Source of the DNA: Lytechinus pictus
Taxonomy: Eukaryota; Echinodermata; Echinoidea; Temnopleuroida; Toxopneustidae
Length of the DNA stretch: 64,000 bases
Assembly: GCF_037042905.1 (NCBI RefSeq)
Contig: NC_087259.1
Location: 22,106,001 to 22,170,000, forward strand
Reading direction: 5' to 3'
In this document: positions 10,258-23,100 of the stretch, piece after piece
Numbering within the stretch: position 1 is the stretch's first letter
How the letters are laid out: each line of letters opens with the position of its first letter
The notes under the pieces: model-generated
What the model was told of the DNA's origin: nothing
Seen by the model: the letters and a program-made list of their open reading frames with translations, nothing else
Database searches by the model: none
Position numbers and translations under genes: made by a program

Positions 10258-10391
10258 TATGTTGACTGTACTCGACTCTGCGCTGCGGGCCGGATTCACA
10301 CGTTTTCTGCTGGATTTAAACAAATTTTTCTGTAATACCGGTATCATCTTTACCATGCTATGGCAATGTTGAGGAGTTAAAACATTCAAAG
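10258..10391 (+). promoter_or_regulatory. Probable 5'UTR/promoter-proximal region of SAPCD2 with two upstream ORFs
   Basis: The 134 bp between the TTAA edge of element Y and the start codon contain a GC-richer patch (CTGCGCTGCGGGCCGG near 10279). They also contain two short upstream ORFs: ATG at 10355 ending TGA at 10372, and ATG at 10360 ending TAA at 10380, only 11 bases before the main ATG. The main start has a good context (A at -3, G at +4). Additional upstream non-coding exons cannot be excluded; no TATA box was obvious. Confidence 0.45.
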
Positions 10392-11127
10392 ATGGAAGAA
10401 TTGCCAAAAGCTTTCGTTAGTTCCCTGAGAGTGCTCTTTGAGATTTTAGACGAGGACTCCGACGGTTACGTGGAACTTGCGGAGATTGAGAAGAGATGGC
10501 AGGGGAATTCCGTCACCGGACTCCCCGCCGGAGTTGTGGACTCGCTGAGAGGCATCGCACCGAAGGGCGGGCGGCTGTCATTCGAGCGATTCTGCTCAGG
10601 GCTAAAGATCACCCTGGAGAAAAACCGGGCTAGCAGCAAAGGGAGGCAAGTGCAAGTCAGAGGATCAAGACACTCAAAAGATGAAAAGCAGCTGACCACT
10701 GCAACGGTGCGACCCAATAATGTAGTCCATCCGATGAGGGCAAAAAGTGCTCCACAACTTCATGATGTTCCCACAAAACCAGTTCGACAAATGCGGAACT
10801 CTCGATCATCTACGTCTGCACTTCCAGATGAAAAGAAGACTATTGACCCTCCAGACTATGCTGCACATATGCAGAAAACAAAGGAAAAGTCACGGAAACA
10901 GAGTGAAAAATCGGACGAAATATATTCCAAATCGCAGTCTCAAACAGACGCGGGGGCCAATCCCAGTTTGGCTGACCGAAAGCGTGTTGAAGCAACAATA
11001 AAAAGCTGGCAACAAGAAAAAAGACAAAGCTCTTCACAATTTCAAAGACAGCCAGATGTTATTTATGCCAGGAAACAAGATGTCAATATGTATGCTAAAC
11101 CACCGCAGCAAAGCTTTCCTGGACCTG
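10392..11127 (+). CDS. SAPCD2: SAPCD2 coding exon 1 (residues 1-245 plus one base)
   Basis: The ATG lies in a good context (AAAGATGG). The exon ends CCTG|GTGAGT, phase 1. The N-terminal ~70 residues are the conserved globular part: residues 20-31 read DEDSDGYVELAE, with D20, D22, D24, Y26, E28 and E31 at the six EF-hand coordinating positions. An EKRWQG motif follows, then a second helix pair with LSFERFCSGLK. Residues ~80-245 are low complexity and rich in Lys, Arg, Ser and Gln. Base composition is clearly less AT-rich than the flanking introns. Confidence 0.9.
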
Positions 11128-14100
11128 GTGAGTATTTTTTTTTATAATACCAGTGGCAGTGATTCCCTTTTGTTTTTTCTCTCTTTTTTTGAAAAATAAA
11201 GTGTGTCTTAAGATTATTTTTCTTGTGATATGCGTAGTCTATTTAAGCGTATCAATTTGACTCAAATAAAATTTATTTTATTCAAATATGAGGTAAAGCT
11301 GAGGAAGTAAGCTGAGGCCCAGGACAGGTGCAGTCTTAAAGGACAAGTCCACCCCAACAAAAAGTTGATTTGAAAAAAAGGAGAAAAATCCAACAAGCAA
11401 AAAACTGAAAATATCATCAAAATCGGATGTAAATTAAGAAAGTTATGACATTTTGAAGCTTCGCTTAATTTCACAAAACAGTTATATGCACATCTTGGTC
11501 GGTATGCAAATTGGCAGACTGACGACGTCACCCACTCACTATTTCTTTTGTATTTTATTATATGAAATATTCTAATTTTCTCCTCCTTGTCAAGTGAAAC
11601 AAAGTTTTATTTCTCGCTGAACATGTGGAATTACCATTATTTTATTAACAGTTTATGGTTAAGTTAAGTTGGTCCTTATTGTCAAAAAGACCTGTAAAAA
11701 GTGAAATATTGTATTCAAACAATAACAAAACAAAAGAAATAGTGAATGATAGACATCATCGACTCTCTCATTTGCATATCGCCGAGTTGTGCATTTAACT
11801 GTTTTGTGAAAAATAAGTGAAACTTAAAAATGTCATAACTTTCTTATTTTACATCCGATTTCGATGAAATTTGCAGCGTCATGTTTGTTTGATTATTCTC
11901 TATCGATTCAAATCAACAATTTTCTGGGGTGGACTTAACCTTTAAGTATTGGTGGAGACTGAGGAGCCTCCCTGTTTGGTCTCTAAATAGGACAGTGTTT
12001 CCATTCTTCCCGAAATTTAGGAAATTTCGGGAAATTTTTACTTTTTCCAGGAAAGGTTCGGGAAATGAAAAAATTCAAGAAAAATTACAATCAAACAACA
12101 ATTAAACGTAGCAATTTTAATATATTCATGTTACTTCGATACGTAGCTAAAAATTTTCTGCTCGCGCTCTGTGCTTGCATTTCGAAATTTTGTCCCTATT
12201 TTGAAAGAGAATGTGAATAAAAAATGTTGATTTCGGTCACTTGGATGGAACAAATTTATGCTCGCTGTATTATTGCCCAATTTTCGTTAAAAATCAAACT
12301 TGAAAATTCCAGGAAATGTCTATGAATTTATTTTGGTAAATTTGGGATTCAGTTTCAGGGAATTTGTTTGGGATCTGTAGAAACATTGAAATAGGAGAGA
12401 CAGTGATTTTCCGTACGGAAACTTACAAAAAAATGGTCTTTTCCGTTTCTGAAAATCTGTAATTCTGTTTCAACTTGATCTAAAACTGGAAATTCTGTTT
12501 TGTCACTGAAAATGTACACAGCAAAAACCTGAATTCCATGAATTTTTACATGAAAAGTATAAGAACCAAAAAGAAATTATGTTTTATTTACCAGTAAGAC
12601 GTAAAATCACGGTTTCTAATTAAGGATGTCTAACAGAGTTCTCAAGAAAAAAGAAGAGACGAGGCATGCAATTAATACTTGAACAGTATGACATACTTCT
12701 AGTCGACCTGGGGACTGTTTCATAAAGCTGTTTGTAAGTTAAGCATGATTTTAAGAATGACTGGTGATCATTTCTTGTGGTAAATGATACTTAAATTAAA
12801 CATTAAATGTTCATTGGTGATGATGTAGCGTTTAAGAAAGGTTCACCAGTCGTTCTTAAAGTTGCTCTTAACTTACGAACAGCTTTATGAAACACCCACC
12901 CAACATTCCTTTTGATGTTAAGCAGATAATTTGATGGAGCATGTAATGAAATTCTTTATGATCTAACCATCTAGGTCTTAATGAATAATATTCTGACTTT
13001 GAAAGTTCTAGGACTACTTATTATAGATTGCAATTTCATTTGAAGAAAATTTATTAATTTCCATTAAATCAATTGAAACTTCATTAATGGGGGGGGGGGG
13101 GTTGGGGTGGTCCAAATTGGGTTCAAGTCATAAGAAATTATTGGCTGTTTGTAAAAGGTTTCAAAATGTGAAGAATATATTTTTGTACATGTACCTGGAC
13201 CTTTTTGCTCCTTTATATTGTCCAAATTAAAGAATGTCCATGAATTTGCAAGGTTCTTTAGTTTGAGTGCCTGTTCATAATTCAGAGTTTTCAGACTTGT
13301 GTATTGTGAATACAATACTGAAGCCTTTAAAACAAAAACAACAACAAAAAGGGGGAATGTACTATATATAGTTTGAAACCTTGAATCTTTTCAATTTTTC
13401 ATTTTGTATGAACATCACTACCAGCAGCAGAAAAGTTACGCTTCCTTTGTTTTCGTTCAAAACTTTTATATTCCTCTGTTGATATTCAGCAACTAAAGTG
13501 CAAATGATAGGCTTCCAAAGCTTAAAAAATATCTATAGATGCACTTTCAAACTATACCCAATAGTCGATACCCACCAAACTAAAACCCTAAACAATGAGA
13601 TACATGTAAGATGTGCAAATAGTGAATGAACGGTCACTGAAAAGCCCCTAAAGAATACAAGCGAAGGCGTTTGAAAGGCTTGTAATGAGTTCATTGACTA
13701 TTGTGAGGGTCTGGACACTTCCCATGCTGTTATGCACTGTTGAACACTGCCTCGTCACTCATGAAGGCATCGGTATAGCTTCTTGCAGGAAAGCTGCTTT
13801 TGAGAAGATAAAATAAATGGCTCTTTATTAAGAAGGTCTATATCTGTGTGTAAGAAATATATTTTCTATTACCTGGTGGTAATACAGTAATTTGTGCAGT
13901 GTCACATTTGTTGTTCATTTATCACAATTCAAATAGTGTTCAGCACACAAAAAAATAATAGAAATTAGATAAGGTGAATAAGGTAAGTCAGTAAATTCAG
14001 CCATCAGATCATTCTGATATATTCTAGGAAAAAGGGACATTAAGTGTACACCCGTCCTATACAGTGTGTATCAAAAAAAAGTTTACACTTTGAAAAAGCC

Positions 14101-17100
14101 CTGGGAATTTAAAAAATATACAACATGTGGGTAATTTTTTCACATGTATTCTTGGGTTTGGACTTTGGGTCTCATCTATCTAATGAAAGTAAAAGTTTGT
14201 TTGCGCAGAAATGCTTGTTTTCACGCTGTGTCAAGGGGAAACGGGTGATATCAAACTTACCCTGCGAAATATTTCTCATACATTTCCCCTGCACTTTTAG
14301 TCAATTGAATTAAAACGGTCCATACATTCAAGCATTTTGTAACAATTTTACCACCCAAACTGAAATTTCAACACTTTATAGTAAGCACAACCTTTACCCT
14401 TTTTGTGCCAGCTGGATCTGAGGACATAACTGAATCTGAACAAAGGTTTATATCAGACATCTCCAGCATTTTTTTCACTAAGTTTTTATCATTTAAAGTG
14501 AGTTTACGATTCATTTTTCATTTAATACTTGTTTCTCCACACTTTTTCCAAGCTTGACAATGATTAACAAAATAAAAATCAAGCCTAAGCCATTTCATGT
14601 AAATCACAGCTCAGTGTAAAGCAAATATCGTCACAATGGCCGCGGAGTGTGGGGGAGTGGGGTGGGGCGCAATGCACTCTTCGAAGTGTTTTGGGCAAGG
14701 AAACAAGTTAAAAAAGGTAAAAGATATCTTCAAATCAATTTTACTAGCTAAATTCCACATGTTCTTCATGAGTAAGGTCTACTTTTATTTGCATAACTAT
14801 TTCAAAGTTCTGCGTAAATCATTTTTCACTAACTTTTCTTAAGTAAGTGTTGCTCACTCAAGCGGAAATATTATTCGACATTTATATCGTCAATTGGTAT
14901 GGATCTGTACCAATGTTAAAATGTGGAAAAAACTTCAGGATATCACAAATGTATAATTTTGCAGGATTTTTTCTAAGTGTAAACTTTTTTTGATATGCAC
15001 TGTATATATGCCTGGACATTTCCTATCAGTATGCACCCAAACAATGAATATCTTGTAGAACTTTTTTTTTCTCCTTGAGAAAGCTGAATCACATCGGCAG
15101 TCTTGCACAAATGGTCTATACAATTTGGACATTATTGCAGAGGAAGCAGAAAAGGGGCCTGGATAAACCAGCAGTGAATAGAGAGGCGTCAATTTGATCA
15201 ACAATTATTGAAAGAGGCTGGCACCTACTTTCAATGAATAAGTGATGGAACAATGAAAATTGGGTAGCTCTTGGTCAAATACCAGTGTTCCAACATGTCT
15301 GGCTTTACACGTCAATGGTCTTTGTTGTTGTGTGGACAAATCTGTTCATTTAAATCGGGAGAAAATTTAATGGGAACTAAAAGAAAGACATTTTTTTCAT
15401 TTGCAAGTGATATCATCAAGTTCTTTGTAATTTTGAAGATGAGCAAAGAAGGGAATAAGAAAATTATGAAATGTATATTTATCATATTTGAATACTTGAA
15501 TTGTTTCTGTTCTTGATTTCAAGTGCATCGAATGGAAATTCATCTGTTAACCACAGTGAACATCAGCCCTGTCAAACAAATTTACTTTAATGATTGAATA
15601 CATTCTCTCTGAAATAGACCAAGTCTAAGGTATTCGATGATAGATCTGTTGAACAAAAAATGGCATCAAAATCTAAATCCATTTTTATAGTCTCTGCAAA
15701 TAACATTAAATACAAACATATGGGAATAGAAATACTAAATATAAATAGATAATGATGGAACTAGCAAAGGCCAATGGCCTGTCACAAAATAATTGTAACA
15801 GTAATAATCCAGCTATTATTATCATCATTCGTTGCAGGAGAAACATCCAAACAGCATGCAGAGTCTCATTATGAGAAACCAGTGAGGAGGACGAGTGAGA
15901 GTACACAAAAAGCAGGAGGAAGAAGGAAAAAAGATGAACCTCGGAGACACACTCTATCCAATGGCATCGATTATAATATGGTAAGAATTAATTTTTTTGA
16001 TATTATATGTGTATCACAAAATTGTTTTGTGACATACTAGTATTTAGAAAAGATGGATCATGAAAGTTGAGGAATGTTGTCTAAAATGTACATGGTCACA
16101 AGATACTTTTTCAATTCATGAAAGATCATACATGTACTTTAATACCTACACTTGAAAAGTAGTTTAGAACTGGAATTGAGATAATTGTGCATGACCATTA
16201 TGAAAGACAATCAGGCTGAGTAAAGAGAAGAGTACTTATTAAAGTTCATTTGACCATTTATGAAAAATCATGTGGGCTGCAGGAGAAGAAGTATAGAACT
16301 CAGAGACTCCCAGGTCAGTAACAAATTAACCTTTTGAGAAATATAAAAGAAAGAGAAAATGAAACCAAACACATTTGTAGACAGAGGGTTGATGAATGGA
16401 CTAGACTGCATCCCACATCTTTTGTGTTTGAAATGACAAATATTTGGTGACTTATTCACAATGCGCTTTCACACCTAATGGATCCCAAAACATGCCCGGT
16501 ATTTTCCTAATGCAGAATCAAAATAATCATACAATTCCTGAAGGAAAAAAAAACTAATTAAATAGTAGGAACTTTTCAAGATTTTGAGAACTTTTTTTAG
16601 GAATGTCCATTTACTACAAATTCAGGAAGACGTGTAGTGGAATATTTTCTGTATGAAAGCAAATTACATGTACATGTAGGCCTATGTAACTTTTGATGCG
16701 ATGCAAGAATAATGTGCATCATAACTGCAAGAACTTTTAATACCTGGGACCTGTCTTACAAAGGCTTGCAATAGGACCAATTCAAATTCTAATTGTGATT
16801 GATCTAAAATTATGTACATTGTAATTAATATAGGAATTTTAAGATCAATCACATTTTGAGTTTGATAAAATCTAAATGCAACTAGTTGATAAGTAGCCCA
16901 GGTGGGAATGCAGAAAAAAATTATCTGGTAAACAAACTTCTGAACAAGATATTGTTGTTCACTTTTATTTTAGTGATTTGGTAGGTCTGAAAGAAACCTA
17001 TCATGTGACCTGAGAAAATAGCTTAGGTAGGTCAAGTAGTCTCCAAGCAACCATGTAAGAACAGAGAACCTTTGTATGAATGGGATTCTCAACATGTGTC

Positions 17101-20100
17101 TTCTATCAGGGCCTTTAATAGCAAACTGTTACAAGCTACTGAAATAATTCTACATACATATTTCTATGTGAAGGCCCTAAACTGTTTATTTTCATCATGG
17201 AAGGTAGGCGCCTTCATGTACATGTATTAGGTTTTGTTTAATGTGTAGTTTTGCCTTTGCCTCCCGGCTAATATTCTGCAGGCACAGACCCTCATTGAAA
17301 CTTTGATCAACAAGTGTGTCTCCACTCAAAGACTAGCACATACAAAACTTGCTGTGAGCAAGATAGTACGCAAGGCATGAGTAGGCTGCACATTCAGACC
17401 CTTAACAAGAGTGAAGGGTTGCACAGCAGACTAGGTCATGTCTTTTGTGACGTTAAAGGTCGGTCCCAGATGTAAATAATCATATCTGATTGATAAACGT
17501 CTGAGAAAACCCAATTACACACACATGTTTTTTTTTTAGTTCTCATTGACCAAATTTAGACAAGACAACTCTCTAATAGAATGCAGTTCTTGTATTATGA
17601 TATAATATGCACTTCCAAATGACTTGGTCCATTTATGGTCAACTTGACAAGTATGTTGTTGAATTCTGTATGTAAGTTTTGTTGAAAATCTCCCATCATT
17701 GACCTTTACAAAAATATATGTATAGCTTGTGGTTCCTGGCCAGTATACAATTATCCATCAAGCTGTACAAAGAGAGCAGACAGGCAAACTGATAAAGTTC
17801 AGAATGAAGTCTGTTCCCGTAAAATGCCTTATCATTTCAATCTTTGTCTTTGTGCTTTTATTATTGGTAGTATGGAAGGGTTTTATATCCGTTTATATTT
17901 ACTTGAGAATGAGTCACAGACCTATTAACAGCCACCGGTCAGTGATTAACGTTCTGTTAATGAATCAGAAGGCGGGCATTCCCTTGTTGAGCTACTTTTG
18001 TGGGATAAGATTAGTGGGTCTTAGCTTGCCTGGAGATTTTTGCTTTCCAATGATGGCAACAGATCTTCTTCTTCTTCTTCTCTATATTAAAGTACAGGCC
18101 ACCGTCTGGCGTATTGTCGTACTGTATGTACATGTATATTGCATCATGTAGCATATATTTAACAAAGTCAGTAGACACTTTTCTATTAGTTTAATTGGGT
18201 AAAACAATCGACTTTTGAAAAAATGAGGGCTTGTTTGCATCCCCTCACCTGCACAATGTTTCAATTTCAGTCAGTGTGAATCTGATACTAGGCCTACTGT
18301 AGTAGTTACCTAGGCCAATGAAGAGTTTTATTCCAGAAGGTGCTAAATCCATATTTAGCGTTTTTCTGTAAATCAAGGTTTTTTAATTCACAATTTTCCT
18401 TCTGCTGTTCTATTTTGTTATACATGTATGATATTGCTATCAGAATGAAATCATGTTTTTAAATTGAGCATTCAATTTTTTAATGGATTTAGCTCCTTTT
18501 GGAATAAAGCTCAAATTTCAATCAATTTTTGTTAACCTTTCCATTAAAAAAATGCAATATGGTCCATTTGATTACCACGTCTATATTTGTATGTATTTTA
18601 TTATTTTAAAAAATCAATTTTTGGTCAAAAGTAGATTTAGCCCCTTTTGGAATCAAGGTCTTCATATGGATTCCAACTTTGCTTTTGCCTTAGATATTAA
18701 CCAAATCTGAATGATTTCGGTTCACTCAGTATAAAGAATCCATTCAGCTACAATGTACAGTATGCTGCTACATGTACATGTATGTATATTGTCTGACATC
18801 TTCAATTTGACCATTCCATTCTTATCTACAGGCCTGCTCATCAAAAGAGGTCAACTTGTATCATTCTGTCACAACAATAAAAAGAACACATTAACAGTGA
18901 CCCTAGCTAATTATAAGGAATGACATCAATGATAAATCTCCTAATTATAACAATGACACACTAAACCCCTTACACTAATTAAGCTGCAATCAACCTTTAA
19001 CTTAGATATCATTGTTAATAAATAAAACAAACAATGGATGAGTTCATGAGAGCTACATGTACATGTAAGACTGTTCTTATTACAAACTAAACCAGTTCAA
19101 GAAACCAGTTTGGAAGATCGCTTTGCTACCGTTACAATTTGATCATCAGGAAGTGGTTTTCAAAACCACCTTACAGCCGCTGCCCGGAAAGCAATCTTGT
19201 TGCTTCAGTATGGGTACGCTCTCAGTTTTGTGCGAAATTTGAAACCACATCGTAGGCATTCTACACACAACATGAGTGAAAATTGCTTTTCGAAGAACAG
19301 TTGTATTCTCACGCTATAACTAGTTTCGCGAGGCAAAGCGACCTTGAAAACTACATCGCGAGGTGGTTTTCCAAACCGGTTTGGACGATTGCTCTCAACT
19401 CCACTTCGACTGTTCTCATTTCACATTAAACTAGATTCCAGTAAACTAGTTTTAGGATGAAAATGAGAACGGGGTCTATGTAACTCGGGGAGCCCCATTT
19501 CATAAAGACCTTTGCCATGGTCTTGCCATAGATGTAAGTCCCTTATGAAATGAGGTCTGGAGAATGAAAAAGGCCTAGCAGTTAAATGCTAACCAGTATC
19601 TAGGTGATAACTGTGTGTACACACCTACCTATTAGGAATTACCAAGCAACAAAACCTAAAATGAGGCCTCAAATCCGTGCTAAGCTTAAGATGAATGAAA
19701 GAGAGTCAAAGATCTAAACTCTTCAGATGTCATCTTAAGACCGACCAGTAGGTTTATTATAGAAGTACCGTGACCATATTATTGTCAATGAACAAAAAAA
19801 TGAACAGCGTAGGAATTTATGGTGAAGGTAGTAGATTCTTTTGCATGCAACATAGAGTTTGGAATGTGTTTTGTTGACATGCAGTATAAGAGTTCCATTT
19901 TACATGTATATAGGTTACAGCATGTTGCTGCTGAGTAGGTTGTACTAGTTTCTATGGCAACTTTTCTTCTGAACTTTGAAATTTATAAGTATTGAAGAGG
20001 ATTTTTTCTCAGTGTCTCGCAATCATTCCACCCATAAACCTCACTCCTCAGACTCACTCATGTGGCCTGTTTCATAACATAAATATTTACAACTTACAAA

Positions 20101-23100
20101 CTTTCCCTACAACTAACTGGAAAACTTGTTTGTGATTGGCTGTTTGGCCTAGGGTGCGTTTATCCGCCACTTTTTCACACTAGAATCATGATCTGAATCA
20201 TGATTCAAATCATGATTCTGCAGAATCACGATTGCGTTTAGTCGAAATTGAATATAATCATGATTAGAATCACAAACATGAAACACGAAAAAAGGGGCGT
20301 TTGGAAAGACGTTTCTGCAGAATCACGTACGAAAATGTTCGAATAAACGATATCGTGATTTGAATCATGATTATATGACCTCTCTGTGTCGGGCTACTTT
20401 CGGTTTGACTCTTGCCAAGCTCAAGGCTCTCTATATGCTCATTGTATGTACATGATTATGTACTATGCATGCATTTCTTGTCATGTTCAAGTTCTGTGTT
20501 GGTCATCGCATCGTCCACTACTTTTCATTTTTTGGTCATGTCTTCAACTTCAAGTTCTAGTAAATGAATTAACTGGACAGACAATGATCTCAGTTGTTGT
20601 TGAGTATAGAGTGTCAATATTAAATTGGATCTACGCTGAAATTCACTTCCGAACACCATTTTGGATAAACTAACAAGATGAATAGAAGCAAATGGACCCT
20701 ATATGATAGAAGTAAACAAAATTAGGTATAGACTGAATTCTGGAAGCAAAAGATTTTCGAGAGCCGAAACACGTGCGAAAAACTTCCTCTGTCAAACTGC
20801 GCGCTAGTGATGCGCACTGGATTGGCCCCGAATCTGAGGAGAAACGGCATTGGAATGAAGGTCGTCTAAACGCTGATTCTGTGATATCGTGATTCATGTT
20901 TGTGTTTTGAATCATGATTCAAATCATGATTCAAATCATGATTCTGGCTTGAGGTCGCATAAACGCAGCCCTAGTTTCCAATGGTAGTTGCAAGTTGGAA
21001 CATCACCTTCATGCTTATCTGGGGATGCATACTAGTGACATTTTCAGACATTTTGTAAACTTCAAACTATGGTAGCTGTCAAAATGCAAACATGAAAGTG
21101 ATGATGCATGGAAAAAGGTGAGTTTTGAAATCATGTGTTTCTGTATAGCCACAAATGTTCAAAGCATGGACATAATCTTTGGTCATTATTCTCCAAGGAA
21201 AATTTAAAACTTTCATGATGGTCTCTCATTATGGTCGAATTGATACAAGTATCTGGGGTGCACTGTGAGTGAGTTGAATGAGTGGGAAACTGGGGATTGA
21301 ACGGGGGGGGGGGGGGGGCAGTCAAATGTATCCCTAAACAAGTTTTTTTCTGTGTGCAAAATAACCCCCTAAACAAGTTTTTCGCAGGCTTCATTTATAC
21401 ATTTTGGCCCCTAAACAAGTTTTGTCCACTCACTAACAATAAGCTTAAATAGACAAACCTATATTCATGAGTTTTGCATGCCCCCAGTGTAGTTAGGGTT
21501 AAAATACCACAAAGAATACAATGTTAACACTGTAAATACGTGTCATCCAAAATTCATCAGGTAATAATTTAAAAAGCCCCAGGGAAAAAGCTTGGGGAAA
21601 AAACACACCCTTTAACACATTTGGCTAGTCTTAAAAAAAAGCTTTGGAAAAAAAAATACCCTAAATACGTTTGACCCCACAATTGACCATTGACCAGTCT
21701 TTCAAAACCACCCTTTTTTGAAAATCAGTGTTTTGATCCGGACAGATACCCTTCTTGAGTGCATGCGCCTGCGGCCAAATTGAAAAAAAACCCACCCCTT
21801 TAAACACATTTTTTTGGTCATGCATGTGTACAGCAATATATTTGACTGCCCCCCCCTGATTGAACACTCCCTAAATAACCATGTTTTGTGTTTTGATTTG
21901 TGATCCATTAATATAATCTATTAAACCTTTTTTAATACAAACTTGATTGAAAGAACTGGGCTTCCTGATTGTGCAATGTGCATGCAGTACATGTACATTT
22001 GACCACTTTGATTGCCTTTCTTGGGAGGGGGGGGGGGTGAAAGACTTATCTTAACATTAAGTTTAAACCATGGATGTTCATGTACATAAAACAATTCCTT
22101 GGTAAAACCAAGGAGATATATCTTGCCTTGGTAAAACCATGACCATCTGTCTTCTGAGAAGTTAATAAAGACAAGTTCTATTATAATTTGATCTGCCTCA
22201 GTCTCTAATGACCCTTGATCATATTCATGCAGGTACATGTAATATGAGGATGTGTTCTATCATTTTTATGAGCTACAAAGTAGATCAAATCACAAACATG
22301 AATTCAGAAATCAAAAAGCAAATCCTGTTCACTGGCTTTCAGCAGTGTAGTGTTTGTTGTGATTTTTTTCGTCAATACTGGTTCTTGTGTATATCAAGCC
22401 TATACATTGTATAACCACATCAAATCGTAATGTGCAATTGACACAGAAAGTATCATCTTGGAACATACCCGTGTCCAAACCTGAGGAAGAATTTTAATTG
22501 TGATCTCCATTGCATTCAAACAGTTTCTTTTTAAAACCCATGATCCTGCAGAATCACCTTTCAAAATGCAACTTCATGTATTTCAGTGTTTCATGTTGTT
22601 GATTGATTATTTTTTGTTGGTCAAAAGGGGTCAAAAGTGATCCTGAATGATTATTTTTCATCAGTCAAAAAACCACTTGAAGGCAACTTGTGCAGTCTCA
22701 TTGTAATTTGAAATAAATTGCAAATATCATTTGAAAACATGTCTTTAGTGGTGTTTCGGCTTTGTGGATAAGTCTCCAGATCTTGAATTGCAAGGTCCAG
22801 GGTTCATTTCTCACCTCAGCATGTGTGTCCTTTTACAAGGTGTTTTTTAACTTTTGCCACTCTCCACCCAGGTGTACCCAGTAGAAAGAGTTTCCTTGAA
22901 TGCCCGAGAGCCAGATCAGGGAAGCTACATGTATCCTAAAGCATGGGCAATAGTAGTAGGCAGCACTATACATGTACCTACATACATATACATGTACAAT
23001 TCAAATTTTGAATTCAAATATTTAATTATCAATATTAATTTAAGCACGGTTGTTTAAGATTTTAAACACTTGTTTGAACTTTTTAAACAACTACTGTGCA

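Noticed and set aside
10466..11037. Antisense open frames over SAPCD2 exon 1
   Set aside because: Shadow frames of a real coding exon; no independent evidence.
17729..18151. 140-codon hydrophobic open frame in SAPCD2 intron 2
   Set aside because: No family recognised, base composition like the surrounding intron, Leu/Ile/Val-rich as expected from AT-rich T-heavy sequence; no codon-level evidence of coding.
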